The notes: generated by a model from the sequence alone, not told the origin. A DNA stretch of 54,720 nucleotides from Neolewinella aquimaris (GCF_014197245.1 NZ_JACIFF010000012.1:1-54720); one strand, 5' to 3'. Shown: positions 43,494 through 52,447, counted from the first letter of the stretch. Numbers and translations: made by a program.

Positions 43494-45082
43494 AAATCAC
43501 CTTTTCCCTCCTCATCGCCATCCTCTGTGCCGCGCTGGTCACCGCCTGCAAGACACCGCAGCGCAGCGACTCCCTTACGATCGAGGCCCGTCAACCCGTA
43601 CTGCCCATACTGGCCGGACGGGAAAAGAATAAGGTGCTGGCCATCACCGTAACCAACGGTCAGGGTCAGTCGGGCACCGCCATCCATTCGTTCTCCTTCT
43701 CGCTGGAAGGCTCGAGCGGGCTCAGTGACATTCAGCGGGTCCAACTGCTTTATTCCGAAACCGGCGATTTCTCGAAATCCGGGGTGGTGGGCACCCAATC
43801 CGCCGTACGGACCGAATTCGACATAGCGCTCACCGAGCCGATCGTAGCGGATACGGGCGAGTTCTGGTTGTCATTGGAACTCGTCGACCGGCCCGATCTG
43901 TCGCAGCGGATCACTGCCAATTTGCTTGCTGTTGAATTAAGTGACGGCACCCGCGTCCCCGCCCGAATGTCCCCGCAGTCGCACCCCCAACGCATCGGCC
44001 TGGCCCTCCGCCAGGCGGGAGAGGACGGCGTTGATACCTACCGCATCCCCGGGCTGGCCACCACCAACGAGGGAACCCTGATCGGCGTATACGACGTGCG
44101 CTACGACGATCCCGTGGACCTGCAGGAAAACGTCGACGTAGGCCTGAGCCGCAGCACCGACGGCGGACAAACCTGGGAGGAGATGAAGATCATCATGGAC
44201 ATGCAAACCTTCGGCGGACTCCCCGAAGACCAGAACGGCATCGGCGATCCGGCGGTACTGGTAGACCGCAATACGAACACCATCTGGGTAGCCGCCCTGT
44301 GGCTGCACGGATTTCCGGGAGAACGCGCCTGGAATGCTTCCCAGCCCGGCATCGAGCCCGCGAAAACCGGCCAGTTCGTGCTGGTGAAGAGTAAAGACGA
44401 CGGCCTGACGTGGTCCGACCCCATTAACGTGACGGCCCAGATGAAAAATCCCGCCTGGCAGCTCTTCTTCAACGGCCCCGGAAAGGGGATCACCATGAGC
44501 GACGGCACCCTGGTCTTCGCCGCCCAGTTTAAGGACGAAAATCGAATCCCGCACTCCACCATCATCTACAGCAAGGACGGGGGAGAAACGTGGACGGTAG
44601 GCACCGGCGCCAAATCCGAAACCACCGAGGCCCAGGTAGTAGAACTCTCCGACGGCTCCCTCATGCTCAACATGCGCGACGACCGCAACCGCAGCAACCG
44701 CCAGGATACACTGAACGGCCGCTCCGTAGCCATCACGACCGATCTCGGCCAGACCTGGACGCAGCACCCCACCTCGCGCCGGGCGCTGCAGGAGTCGAAT
44801 TGCATGGCCAGCATCATTGCCTACGATCATCCGGAAAAGGGAAAGGTCCTGTTTTTTTCCAATCCCGACACCAAAGTCACCCGCAACCACATCACCATCA
44901 AGACCAGCTTCGACGACGGCATGACCTGGCCGGAGGAAAACCAGCTCGAACTCTACGAGGAGAATACCTACGGCTATTCCTGTATGACGATGGTGGATGA
45001 AGACCACATCGGCATCCTCTACGAGGGAAACAAGGAGTTGTACTTTGAGAAGATCGCGCTAACCGAATTATTCGCCGAGTAG
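43490..45082 (+). CDS. nanH: Sialidase (exo-alpha-sialidase), lipoprotein
   Basis: This GH33 enzyme releases terminal sialic acid. Seen: lipobox LVTAC at Cys20, an N-terminal carbohydrate-binding-like beta domain (about 25-160), the YRIP motif at 184-187 with Arg185 of the arginine triad, five Asp boxes (STDGGQTW 222-229, SKDDGLTW 301-308, SKDGGETW 361-368, TTDLGQTW 416-423, SFDDGMTW 473-480), further Arg396 and Tyr at about 494-496 in TYGYSCM as nucleophile. The 530-aa length is typical of Bacteroides NanH. Start ATG 43490 overlaps the epimerase stop. It is placed on the outer membrane or surface by its lipidation. Confidence 0.95.
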   Translation: MKITFSLLIAILCAALVTACKTPQRSDSLTIEARQPVLPILAGREKNKVLAITVTNGQGQSGTAIHSFSFSLEGSSGLSDIQRVQLLYSETGDFSKSGVVGTQSAVRTEFDIALTEPIVADTGEFWLSLELVDRPDLSQRITANLLAVELSDGTRVPARMSPQSHPQRIGLALRQAGEDGVDTYRIPGLATTNEGTLIGVYDVRYDDPVDLQENVDVGLSRSTDGGQTWEEMKIIMDMQTFGGLPEDQNGIGDPAVLVDRNTNTIWVAALWLHGFPGERAWNASQPGIEPAKTGQFVLVKSKDDGLTWSDPINVTAQMKNPAWQLFFNGPGKGITMSDGTLVFAAQFKDENRIPHSTIIYSKDGGETWTVGTGAKSETTEAQVVELSDGSLMLNMRDDRNRSNRQDTLNGRSVAITTDLGQTWTQHPTSRRALQESNCMASIIAYDHPEKGKVLFFSNPDTKVTRNHITIKTSFDDGMTWPEENQLELYEENTYGYSCMTMVDEDHIGILYEGNKELYFEKIALTELFAE

Positions 45083-45094
45083 TAAACCAAACGA

Positions 45095-47695
45095 ATGCAC
45101 CACTTCGCGAAATTGACCGTCGGCCTCCTGTTTTTACTACTGGGATGCAGTTCCCTGCTTTTCGGTCAGACCACCCCGCGAATCAGCCTGTCCGAACTGC
45201 CCGAGCTTCCCGTAGCCCGCGGCGACTCGGCCTCTATCGGCTACGCGGGCATGGTGGGCGGCCCGGTAGGTGGCGCGATCATTGCGGCTGGCGGGGCAAA
45301 CTTTCCCGCGGCACGACCCTGGCGCGGGGGTGAGAAAGTGTACAGCGATCGCATTTTCGTGCTGGTAGACCGTAAGTGGCAAGAAACCGAGACGCGGCTG
45401 CCCACCCCACTCGCGTACGGGGCCTCGGTCGCCCTGCCGACGGGCATTCTGGTCATCGGCGGAGAAACCGGAGAAACGACTACCGACCGGGTATTCCTGC
45501 TGCGGTACAGTGCGGCTTCCGGTATGGAAATGCAGGACTATCCGTCGCTCCCCGAGCCTCTGGCCTACACCTCGGCCGTGGTGGAGGACGGCTACGTCTA
45601 CGTGGTGGGCGGCAAAAACGACGCGCGCAGCGTGCGATCCTTTTACCGGATGGAGCTTGCGCGGGCGGACCGCTGGGAACGACTACCCGACCTACCCGGT
45701 CCGCCGCGGGCCCTCCACGCCGTAGCGGTGCAGGAAACCCAGGAATCGCGCAACCTCTTCGTGGTGGGCGGTCGCAACCAGGTAGCGGGGCAAAAGTCGG
45801 ACCCCCTCACCACGATTCTTTCCTACGACCTACGTCGCGGCAGCTGGCACGAGGAGGGAGAACTGGCCATTGATGGGCAGACCGTCGTAAGCATGGGCGG
45901 ATCGCTGGTCGCTACCGGCTCCATGCACCTGTTGCTCTATGGTGGCTCCGACGAGGTGCTGTTCAATGAGCTGGAAGAACTTTCCCTACGTATACCGCAG
46001 GCGGGGGGAGATTCCGCGCTGATTACCCGCCGGGACGAAATTCTCGACCACCACCCCGGCTTTTCCCGCCGCGTACTGGCGTACAATACCATCACCAAGC
46101 GGTGGTTTACCTACGATTCCCTGTCCGTCCCCCTGCCCGTCACGGCCCTCGGCTTCATGGACGGGGAAAACTTCGTCGGCGTGTCGGGAGAAGTGTCGCC
46201 GGGAATTCGCACCCCCGGGGTAAGATCCTACCGCGCCGCTGAAGCGGCCCAGCCCTTCGGCCTGTTCAACTACGCGGTACTGGCCGGCTACCTGCTGCTG
46301 TCGGTGCTCATCGGGGTGTACTTTTCCTACAAGCAGAAATCCACGGAAGATTACTTTACCGGCGGCGGACGCATCCCGTGGTGGGCTTCCGGCCTGAGCG
46401 TCTTCGGTACGCTGCTGAGCGCGATCACCTTCATGGCCATTCCGGCGAAGTCGTTCACGACCGACTGGTCCTTCTTCATGCTCAACATCACGGCCATCCT
46501 GATCACGCCGGTGATCGCGCTGCTGTTTATTCCATTCTTCAACCGCCTCCGGATCCGGACGGCCTACGAGTACCTCGAGAAAAGATTCAACTACGCCGCC
46601 CGGGTTTTCGGTAGCCTTTCCTTTATCCTGTTCCAGTTGGGGCGCATCGGGATCGTGCTGCTGCTGCCGTCGCTGGCCATTTCCATTGTGACGGGTATTC
46701 CGGTCGAGGCCAGCATCCTGATCATGGGTTTTCTGTGCATCGTGTACACCACCTTTGGCGGGATCGAGGCGGTGATTTGGACCGACGTACTGCAGGTGAT
46801 CGTCCTGATGGGGGGAAGCGTGCTGGCCGTGGTCTGGATCCTGCTGCACACCGATCAGTCGGTGGGGGAGATGATCACCTACGCCAGCGAGCGCAATAAA
46901 TTCAATCTGGCGGACATGAGCTTCGACTTCACCCGCTCCACCTTCTGGGTCGTCTTCATCGGCGGGCTCGCCTCGGCCATGATCACCCAGGGCACTGACC
47001 AGACCATCGTGCAGCGCTACCTCACGAGTTCCAGCATCGAGGATTCCCGCAAGACCCTGTACACCAACGCGGTGATGACGCTGCCGGCTACCATCATTTT
47101 CTTCAGTCTGGGTACCCTGCTCTTCATCTTCTATTCCGAGCGGCCGGAAGCCCTTTCTCCCACTATGTCCAACAACGACTCCATCTTTCCCTGGTACATC
47201 GTCCGGGAGCTGCCCGTCGGGGTGTCGGGCCTGCTTGTGGCCGGCATCTTTTCCGCGGCCATGAGCAGCATCAGCAGCAGTCTGAACTCCGTGTCCACGG
47301 CCTTCTGCAACGATTTCTATGCCCATTTCCGTCCCCAAGTAGCCGACCTGCGCCTGTTGCGCATTGCCCGCATCGCGACGATCATGACCGGCATCCTCGG
47401 CGTGATTCTGGCCCTCTGGATGGCCAATTCCAACATCAAATCGCTGTGGGACGAATTCTACCGTTACCTCGGGCTGTTTACCGGTGGCCTGGGTGGTTTG
47501 TTCCTCCTCGGCATGCTCACTACCCGCGCCAACGGGCGGGGTGCCCTGATCGGCCTGACGGTGAGTGCCGTGCTGATCTGGTACGTGAGCGTGTACACCC
47601 CAATTAGTTTTCTCATGTACGCATTTTTCGGGCTTACGTCCTGTTTCGTCTTCGGCTACGCCTTTAGCTTGCTGTGGCCGGCCGACCAGCGGTAA
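45095..47695 (+). CDS. Fusion of NanM-like kelch mutarotase and sodium/solute symporter (sialic acid uptake)
   Basis: An 866-aa protein with two parts. Residues 1-25 are a signal peptide or anchor, about 30-385 form kelch repeats (GGANFPAARPW, VIGGETGETTTDRVF, VVGGKNDARSVRSF, VVGGRNQ, LLYGGSDEV) of the type in NanM sialic acid mutarotase, and about 395-866 form an SSS-family symporter with 12-13 helices (NYAVLAGYLLLSVLIGVYF, GGGRIPWWASGLSVFGTLLSAITFM). The propeller would be periplasmic and the symporter in the inner membrane, coupling anomerisation of Neu5Ac to Na+-driven uptake. It starts 12 nt after the sialidase stop in the same operon. Confidence 0.92.
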   Translation: MHHFAKLTVGLLFLLLGCSSLLFGQTTPRISLSELPELPVARGDSASIGYAGMVGGPVGGAIIAAGGANFPAARPWRGGEKVYSDRIFVLVDRKWQETETRLPTPLAYGASVALPTGILVIGGETGETTTDRVFLLRYSAASGMEMQDYPSLPEPLAYTSAVVEDGYVYVVGGKNDARSVRSFYRMELARADRWERLPDLPGPPRALHAVAVQETQESRNLFVVGGRNQVAGQKSDPLTTILSYDLRRGSWHEEGELAIDGQTVVSMGGSLVATGSMHLLLYGGSDEVLFNELEELSLRIPQAGGDSALITRRDEILDHHPGFSRRVLAYNTITKRWFTYDSLSVPLPVTALGFMDGENFVGVSGEVSPGIRTPGVRSYRAAEAAQPFGLFNYAVLAGYLLLSVLIGVYFSYKQKSTEDYFTGGGRIPWWASGLSVFGTLLSAITFMAIPAKSFTTDWSFFMLNITAILITPVIALLFIPFFNRLRIRTAYEYLEKRFNYAARVFGSLSFILFQLGRIGIVLLLPSLAISIVTGIPVEASILIMGFLCIVYTTFGGIEAVIWTDVLQVIVLMGGSVLAVVWILLHTDQSVGEMITYASERNKFNLADMSFDFTRSTFWVVFIGGLASAMITQGTDQTIVQRYLTSSSIEDSRKTLYTNAVMTLPATIIFFSLGTLLFIFYSERPEALSPTMSNNDSIFPWYIVRELPVGVSGLLVAGIFSAAMSSISSSLNSVSTAFCNDFYAHFRPQVADLRLLRIARIATIMTGILGVILALWMANSNIKSLWDEFYRYLGLFTGGLGGLFLLGMLTTRANGRGALIGLTVSAVLIWYVSVYTPISFLMYAFFGLTSCFVFGYAFSLLWPADQR

Positions 47696-47795
47696 CGTCC
47701 GGGCAACCCATTTGGGCGGGGACACAGGTGCGGTGAATGTCCGTGTGAGCGTAGAATTGGGTACGAGGATGTTCGTTTTAAGCGGTTCATCCAGC

Positions 47796-47803
47796 TACCT
47801 TCC
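47796..47803 (+). promoter_or_regulatory. Possible -7 element upstream of the GH109 gene
   Basis: TACCTTCC partially matches TAnnTTTG in the 120-nt gap before the gene; no GntR operator is present here, so this gene may be outside the regulon or co-transcribed from upstream. Confidence 0.3.
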
Positions 47804-47851
47804 TTATTATTATCGAAAATGTCCGCAACGTGGACGCAAACCCATTTCGCG

Positions 47852-49237
47852 ATGAGCAGACTAAACCGCAGAAACTTCCTCCAGAAAACCACCCTCTTCA
47901 CGGCCGGAACCCTGCTGGCCACTCGCTCCCGTAGTGCCGGTTACCCCGCTGCGGCAGGGGAATACATGGGTGGGTACGCCGCACCGAAAATTGCCAACAT
48001 CCGCGCGGCATTCATCGGCGTCGGTGCCCGCGGCGGACAGCACGTCACCAATTTCGCGAAGCTGCCGGGAACGGAGGTCGTCGCCATCAGCGACCTGTAC
48101 GAGGACAATGTGGCAAAGTGGCGGGAAATGGCCGGTAGTCTGGGACAGGAATCGCAGCACCAGGACATCGAAGGGTACTTCGGTGGGGAGAACGAATGGA
48201 AACGGATGCTGGAAGAGCAGCGCCCCGATGTCGTCTTCATTGCCACCAACTGGGCCGCCCACGCGCCGATGGCCACCGCGGCGATGGAAGCCGGTGCCCA
48301 CGCGTTTGTCGAGGTTCCGATCGCCCTGACCATCGAGGAAATGTGGTCCGTCATCGACACGTCGGAGCGGACGCAGAAGCACTGCATGATGCTGGAAAAC
48401 GTAAACTACAGTCGCGACGAGTTGCTCTTTCTGAACCTCGTCCGCCAGGGGATGATCGGGGAAGTGCTGCACGCCGAAGCCGCTTACATCCACGATCTAC
48501 GCGGCCAGATGGAAGAGGTCGACCGGGGCACCGGTTCCTGGCGCACGGAGCACTACGCCAAGCGCGACGGCAACCTCTATCCCACCCACGGTCTCGGTCC
48601 GGTGGCCCAGTACATGAACCTGGCGCGCGGCGAGGATAATTTCCGCCGGTTGACCTCCTTCTCCACGCCCAGCCGGGGGCGCAGCCTCTACGCAAAGAAA
48701 AACTACCCGGCCGACCACCGCTGGAATCAACTTGAATTCAAGGGCGGTGACCTGAACACCTCCCTCATCAAAACGGAACTCGGTCGGACGGTTATGGTGC
48801 AGTGGGACGAGACCAGTCCGCGACCCTACACCCGTCACAACCTGATCCAGGGAACCCTCGGTGCACTGGCCGGATTCCCCACCCGGGTAGCCCTCGAAGG
48901 CGGTGTGCCCGGAGCGACGGAAGACCACCACCGCTGGGCGCAGGGCGAGCAGCTACAGGCGCTCTACGAGCAGTACGATCACCCCCTCTACAAGCGGCTC
49001 AACGAAACGGCGAAGGGCAGCGGACACGGCGGCATGGACGGGATCATGATGGTCAGGATCGTCGAATGTCTGCAGCAGGGCTTACCGCTCGACCAGAACG
49101 TTTACGAAGGCTGCTACTGGAGTGCGGTAGCCCCATTAAGCGAGGCTTCGGTTGCGGCGGACGGGATGCCGCAGGACTTTCCTGACTTTACGCGGGGCCG
49201 GTGGCGGGAGACGGAGCCGCTGGGTGTGGTGGAGTAA
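47852..49237 (+). CDS. GH109-like Gfo/Idh/MocA oxidoreductase-fold protein (Tat-exported)
   Basis: A 461-aa protein of the NAD-binding GH109 group, whose characterised members remove alpha-GalNAc by an NAD-dependent mechanism. Seen: a Tat signal (SRLNRRNFLQKTTLFTAGTLLA), Rossmann RAAFIGVGARGGQHV, EVVAISDLYEDN, the family signature GNLYPTHGLGPVAQYM and HDLRGQMEE. An earlier in-frame ATG at 47819 would put 11 residues before the twin-arginine motif, so ATG 47852 is preferred, although the promoter-like element favours 47819. It lies 120-150 nt after the symporter gene and could cleave GalNAc from mucin-type glycans that also carry sialic acid. That the NAD(P) is carried into the periplasm by Tat is inferred. 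Confidence 0.85.
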   Translation: MSRLNRRNFLQKTTLFTAGTLLATRSRSAGYPAAAGEYMGGYAAPKIANIRAAFIGVGARGGQHVTNFAKLPGTEVVAISDLYEDNVAKWREMAGSLGQESQHQDIEGYFGGENEWKRMLEEQRPDVVFIATNWAAHAPMATAAMEAGAHAFVEVPIALTIEEMWSVIDTSERTQKHCMMLENVNYSRDELLFLNLVRQGMIGEVLHAEAAYIHDLRGQMEEVDRGTGSWRTEHYAKRDGNLYPTHGLGPVAQYMNLARGEDNFRRLTSFSTPSRGRSLYAKKNYPADHRWNQLEFKGGDLNTSLIKTELGRTVMVQWDETSPRPYTRHNLIQGTLGALAGFPTRVALEGGVPGATEDHHRWAQGEQLQALYEQYDHPLYKRLNETAKGSGHGGMDGIMMVRIVECLQQGLPLDQNVYEGCYWSAVAPLSEASVAADGMPQDFPDFTRGRWRETEPLGVVE

Positions 49238-49276
49238 GGTTAGTACACAGGGCAAGGGGCACGGTGGGGTCTTTTT

Positions 49277-49456
49277 AACACGGATTGACTTCGTCGCGCG
49301 GATTCGCTGCGCTCGGGCACGGATTTGCGCAGATTTTTGACCTGCGGCCTGATTTTGTGGAGGAAGGTCAGGGCAGTGGAGTAGCAGGTCGAGGGGCTCT
49401 GGTCCGAGACTTTTCACCACGGAGGGCCACTGATTCAACACGGATTGACTTCGTCG
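49277..49456 (+). repeat. Direct repeats of aacacggattgacttcgtcg flanking other repeats
   Basis: Two identical 20-bp copies at 49277-49296 and 49437-49456, 160 nt apart. They flank the GGCTCTGGTCCGAGACT repeat. A related cacagattttcgcagatt stretch is found at about 11422-11440. Confidence 0.8.
49388..49411 (+). repeat. Dispersed intergenic repeat, second copy
   Basis: GTCGAGGGGCTCTGGTCC followed by GAGACT matches 11366-11389 with a single base difference. Confidence 0.75.
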
Positions 49457-49471
49457 AACGCGGAATTTATT

Positions 49472-49587
49472 GGTTCGTGGCATCCTGCCGCGGTCACGCT
49501 GGTTCGTAGCATCTTGCCGCGGTCACGTTGGTTCGTGGCATCTTGCCGCGGTCACGCTGGTTCGTGGCATCTTGCCGCGGTCATGCT
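49472..49587 (-). repeat. 29-bp tandem repeat array, four copies, related to the array at 1-286
   Basis: Copies begin at 49472, 49501, 49530 and 49559. On the minus strand each unit reads accgcggcaagatgccacga then acc, matching the core of the left array except one base, but the linker between cores is agcgtg instead of gggcc. The array is therefore in opposite orientation to the one at 1-286 and 1 bp longer per unit. There are no spacers. Confidence 0.9.
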
Positions 49588-49639
49588 TGAGATCACTACG
49601 GATTAACCACCGGTCGACTGCGTCGGACATGGAGCACTA

Positions 49640-49707
49640 AGGTGGAGCCCTTCAAGGGCGACCCTGAAATGCGGGCAATACAGGGGCGGCGCAGAGCGCC
49701 TCCACCT
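49640..49707. ncRNA. Cloverleaf-like structured element, copy 2 (function unknown)
   Basis: Closing stem AGGTGGA with TCCACCT, arm 1 GCCCT-tca-AGGGC, spacer ga, arm 2 CCCTG with a 14-nt loop (containing tgcggg) and CAGGG, spacer gc, arm 3 GGCGC-aga-GCGCC. Followed by ctctttt. It lies 8 nt beyond the stop codon of the GH20 gene, in its 3' region. Copy 1 at 29013-29082 is at the 3' end of the SDR gene. Confidence 0.7.
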
Positions 49708-49715
49708 CTTTTAAC

Positions 49716-52355
49716 CTACTCCACCACATATTCCCTGAGCAACGACGCCCAACGTTGGTATCCCGCGCCGTTCAAGTGCAGGCCGTCGTTGCTGTAGCGA
49801 ATGTCTAGTTTTTGCTGGTCGTCCGTGAAGGAGGGGTGGAGATCGAGATAGCGGTAATTTCCTTCGACTCCCTTCTCCAGGGCGGCATTGATCGCTTTAA
49901 TCTCCTCGCCCTTACCCGTGTGCCCGGCGAACATTCTGTAATGGTCGTTGACTGGAAAAATACTCTGTACGTACACCTCCGTTTGCGGACTGGCCTCATT
50001 GGTAGTGACTACGATTCGACTGATGTTCTGAATCACTTCCTCCACCGAGCTGCCCCGGGCCAGATCGTTGGTGCCGATCAGCAGGAAGACCTTGGCGGGC
50101 GCGGAGGCGGTTACCTCTTCGAGGCGATCCAGTACGCCCAGGGTGACGTCGCCGCTGATGCCGCGATTCTTGACTTTGTCGTTGCCCAGGAGCTCGGCCC
50201 ACTCGCCGCCGTCGGTCATGCTGTCGCCGATGAGGACTATTTCTCCCTCGTCGTTGGGTAGGGACTCAAAGTGGGTCTTTCTCTGGTGGTAGTAAGTAGA
50301 GTGCTCGTCGGGGCGGATGGCGAACCGCAGGCCCTCCATGCTCAGGGGAGCGAAGGTGAACATCCAGTTCTGGTAGTCGGTGGCGGCGGGAATCTTTGCT
50401 AGTACCTTATTCCAGCCCTGCTTTAGGGTGACCCTGGTGGGCTTGCGGGTCCAGTAGAGTTCTTCGTCCGTCCAGGGCTTTTCGAGGTCTTCGGGACTTG
50501 CCCATCCCGTTGACCTGGCCGGTTTCCAGCCGGGGTTGTTCCAGGAGGGGGCGGGTAGGGGGGCGTCGTTCAGCCAGATGTCACCACCGTTCGCGTCCCA
50601 GGATCCGGTTTCGGGGATGCCGCCGTAAGTGCGGTTGGCGCGCATCGGGGTTTCGAAGCCGATCCAGGTATCCACCTGGCGGTCGCGGTCGGAATGAATG
50701 TGGGTAAGGGCATAGACCGTTTCTCCGGCCGAAGCCTCCGGGAAGTAGCCCCCAAGTCTGAAGCGATCCTTCATCACCAGGGTGTTGCCGGTAGCGGCTT
50801 GCCAATTGAACTCCTTTCCACTTAGGGTGTAGCTGTCCTGAATCGTGTCGAAGCGTGCGTCGGCTTTGTCGCCGGGAAAGGGGCCGATCACTTTCCACGC
50901 CTTGTCCGTCTGCTTTAGGTAGGGGAAGGGCGCGTTCGCGAAGTGTTCGTCTCCGTGGTGCAGCAGGATGTCCTCATAGGCGGCGAAGTAGCCGAAGGCC
51001 GGCGTGCCCCGGGGCGGGAGGGTCATGAAAAAAGTTGGTGATGCGGTCTGCACGTCGGCCGTCCAGGTGGTCCAGGCGTAGGTGAGCATAGAGGGGTAGA
51101 CGGGGTTTTGGGTGTAGGCATCTTCGGGGCGGGCGAGATTTACGTCGGGCCACAGGCAGAGGATCCCTCCGAGTACTTCGCTGTTGGAGGATTCTCCGAT
51201 CGGTTTGAAGAACAGCCGCTGGATCTGGGTCATCGGTTCACCGTTGTTGATGTAGCTGTTCCAGGAGTCGATCTCGCGGTAGTCGGTGTCCGAGGGGGGC
51301 AGGGGCTTCCAGGTTTGCCGGATGACGCCGGGCTTGGCGGTGAGTCCGGGATTCCAGACCATCACCTCCCGACCGTTGGCTTCACAGAAGTCGATCATGC
51401 GGTTCATGAATTCTTTCGGATTGGGTACTTCCACCTCATCCGAACCGATGTGGATGATCGGGCAGTCCGCGGCCGGGATTTCCGTGAAGAATTCCGTCAG
51501 GATATCCTCCAGTATTTCCATGCCCCGGTCCGTTTCCATCCTGACTCCCATGGCCGCCGTGAAGGAATCGCTGTGGCCGGGCATATCGATTTCGGGGATT
51601 ACCGAAATGTGACGCTCCTTAGCGTAACTGATCAGCTCCCGGATCTCGGCGTAGGTGTAGTACATACCGGGGTCGCGGGTGGGCCGGTGGTTTTCGGTGG
51701 CGTTTAGCTCAGGGTACTTCTTGCTTTCGATGCGCCAGGCGGGTCGGTCGGTGAGGTGCCACTGGAAAACGTTGAGCTTGTAGCGAGCCATGATGTCCAA
51801 CTGCCGTTTGAGCGATTCCAACGGCTGGAAATTGCGTCCGACGTCGACCATGAATCCCCGCACGGGAAAGGCGGGTGCGTCCTGAATCTCGCAGAGTGGC
51901 AGCACCGTTTGGCCACCGCGTTCCTGGATCAACTGGCGCAGGGTCTGAAGCGCGTAGAAGTGCCCCGCTTCCGTAGCTGCCGTCAGCTGAATGCCCGTAG
52001 CGGAAATGGCGATGGCGTACCCTTCCTTGCCAAGACTTGTATCCGTGACGAACTCGCAGGAAAGGTTCGCCCCGTCCCGCAACGCTACGTCGTGGGCTTG
52101 CAGCATTCTAGTCAGTTCCTTACGCAGTCCGGGCGCGGCCGATGCCGCGTTGCGAAGCTCCAGCGATTCGAGCGCGATGTGCTCCCCCGTCCAGTTTATT
52201 TCCCGGGGAAAGGGGATGAGTTTTGCCGGGGCGGCACGGAGTTGTTCCGCGGTGAACTTCGCTACAAAAAGCGGCTCATCCTGGGCAGAAATGCAAGTGG
52301 AGAAAAAGACCAACACTAGCGTGATAAGTCGGGACAATGGCTTTGAAGATTTCAT
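49716..52355 (-). CDS. GH20 beta-N-acetylhexosaminidase fused to an SGNH/GDSL esterase
   Basis: An 879-aa secreted enzyme with several parts. Seen: signal peptide to ISAQ, a GH20 N-terminal domain, the GH20 barrel with VRGFMVDVGRNF (about 165), WHLTDRPAWRIE, IPEIDMPGHSD, and the catalytic pair Asp306-Glu307 in HIGSDEV; a middle beta-rich linker (about 485-690); and a C-terminal SGNH hydrolase with GDS at 710-712 (Ser712), GTND at 761-764 and the Asp857/His860 pair in DGLHLN. The GH20 part would release GlcNAc or GalNAc; the esterase may remove acetyl groups, for example from sialic acid, by inference. Start ATG 52355; a longer frame overlaps the nagB-like gene and lacks a signal. It follows nagB-like after 92 nt. 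Confidence 0.92.
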   Translation of the reverse strand: MKSSKPLSRLITLVLVFFSTCISAQDEPLFVAKFTAEQLRAAPAKLIPFPREINWTGEHIALESLELRNAASAAPGLRKELTRMLQAHDVALRDGANLSCEFVTDTSLGKEGYAIAISATGIQLTAATEAGHFYALQTLRQLIQERGGQTVLPLCEIQDAPAFPVRGFMVDVGRNFQPLESLKRQLDIMARYKLNVFQWHLTDRPAWRIESKKYPELNATENHRPTRDPGMYYTYAEIRELISYAKERHISVIPEIDMPGHSDSFTAAMGVRMETDRGMEILEDILTEFFTEIPAADCPIIHIGSDEVEVPNPKEFMNRMIDFCEANGREVMVWNPGLTAKPGVIRQTWKPLPPSDTDYREIDSWNSYINNGEPMTQIQRLFFKPIGESSNSEVLGGILCLWPDVNLARPEDAYTQNPVYPSMLTYAWTTWTADVQTASPTFFMTLPPRGTPAFGYFAAYEDILLHHGDEHFANAPFPYLKQTDKAWKVIGPFPGDKADARFDTIQDSYTLSGKEFNWQAATGNTLVMKDRFRLGGYFPEASAGETVYALTHIHSDRDRQVDTWIGFETPMRANRTYGGIPETGSWDANGGDIWLNDAPLPAPSWNNPGWKPARSTGWASPEDLEKPWTDEELYWTRKPTRVTLKQGWNKVLAKIPAATDYQNWMFTFAPLSMEGLRFAIRPDEHSTYYHQRKTHFESLPNDEGEIVLIGDSMTDGGEWAELLGNDKVKNRGISGDVTLGVLDRLEEVTASAPAKVFLLIGTNDLARGSSVEEVIQNISRIVVTTNEASPQTEVYVQSIFPVNDHYRMFAGHTGKGEEIKAINAALEKGVEGNYRYLDLHPSFTDDQQKLDIRYSNDGLHLNGAGYQRWASLLREYVVE

Positions 52356-52447
52356 ATTATTATGTCGTGGCCTGATTGGACGGCTATTCGAATAAACTTT
52401 GCTCCTGCGTTCCCGCCCAAAAGTGGCAGCAGATAATGTCTTACTCC

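Larger units (their letters stand above)
49238..49715. other. Non-coding nest of repeats between convergent genes
   Basis: No gene is seen. It contains, in order, two copies of aacacggattgacttcgtcg (49277-49296 and 49437-49456), a cacggatttgcgcagatttt-type stretch at about 49318-49338, the GGCTCTGGTCCGAGACT repeat (49388-49411), four copies of a 29-bp tandem repeat (49472-49587), and the cloverleaf element (49640-49707). The region looks like a target or store of intergenic repeats. Confidence 0.85.

Noticed and set aside
45986..47725. Long minus-strand ORF of 579 codons opposite the symporter
   Set aside because: It is the antisense of a high-GC gene with clear SSS and kelch motifs; its translation is rich in His, Gln, Asp and Gly without family features.
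52360..52365. GntR operator upstream of the GH20 gene
   Set aside because: TTATGT is present but the opposite half is missing (cgtggcc); the gene is probably read from the nagB-like promoter.
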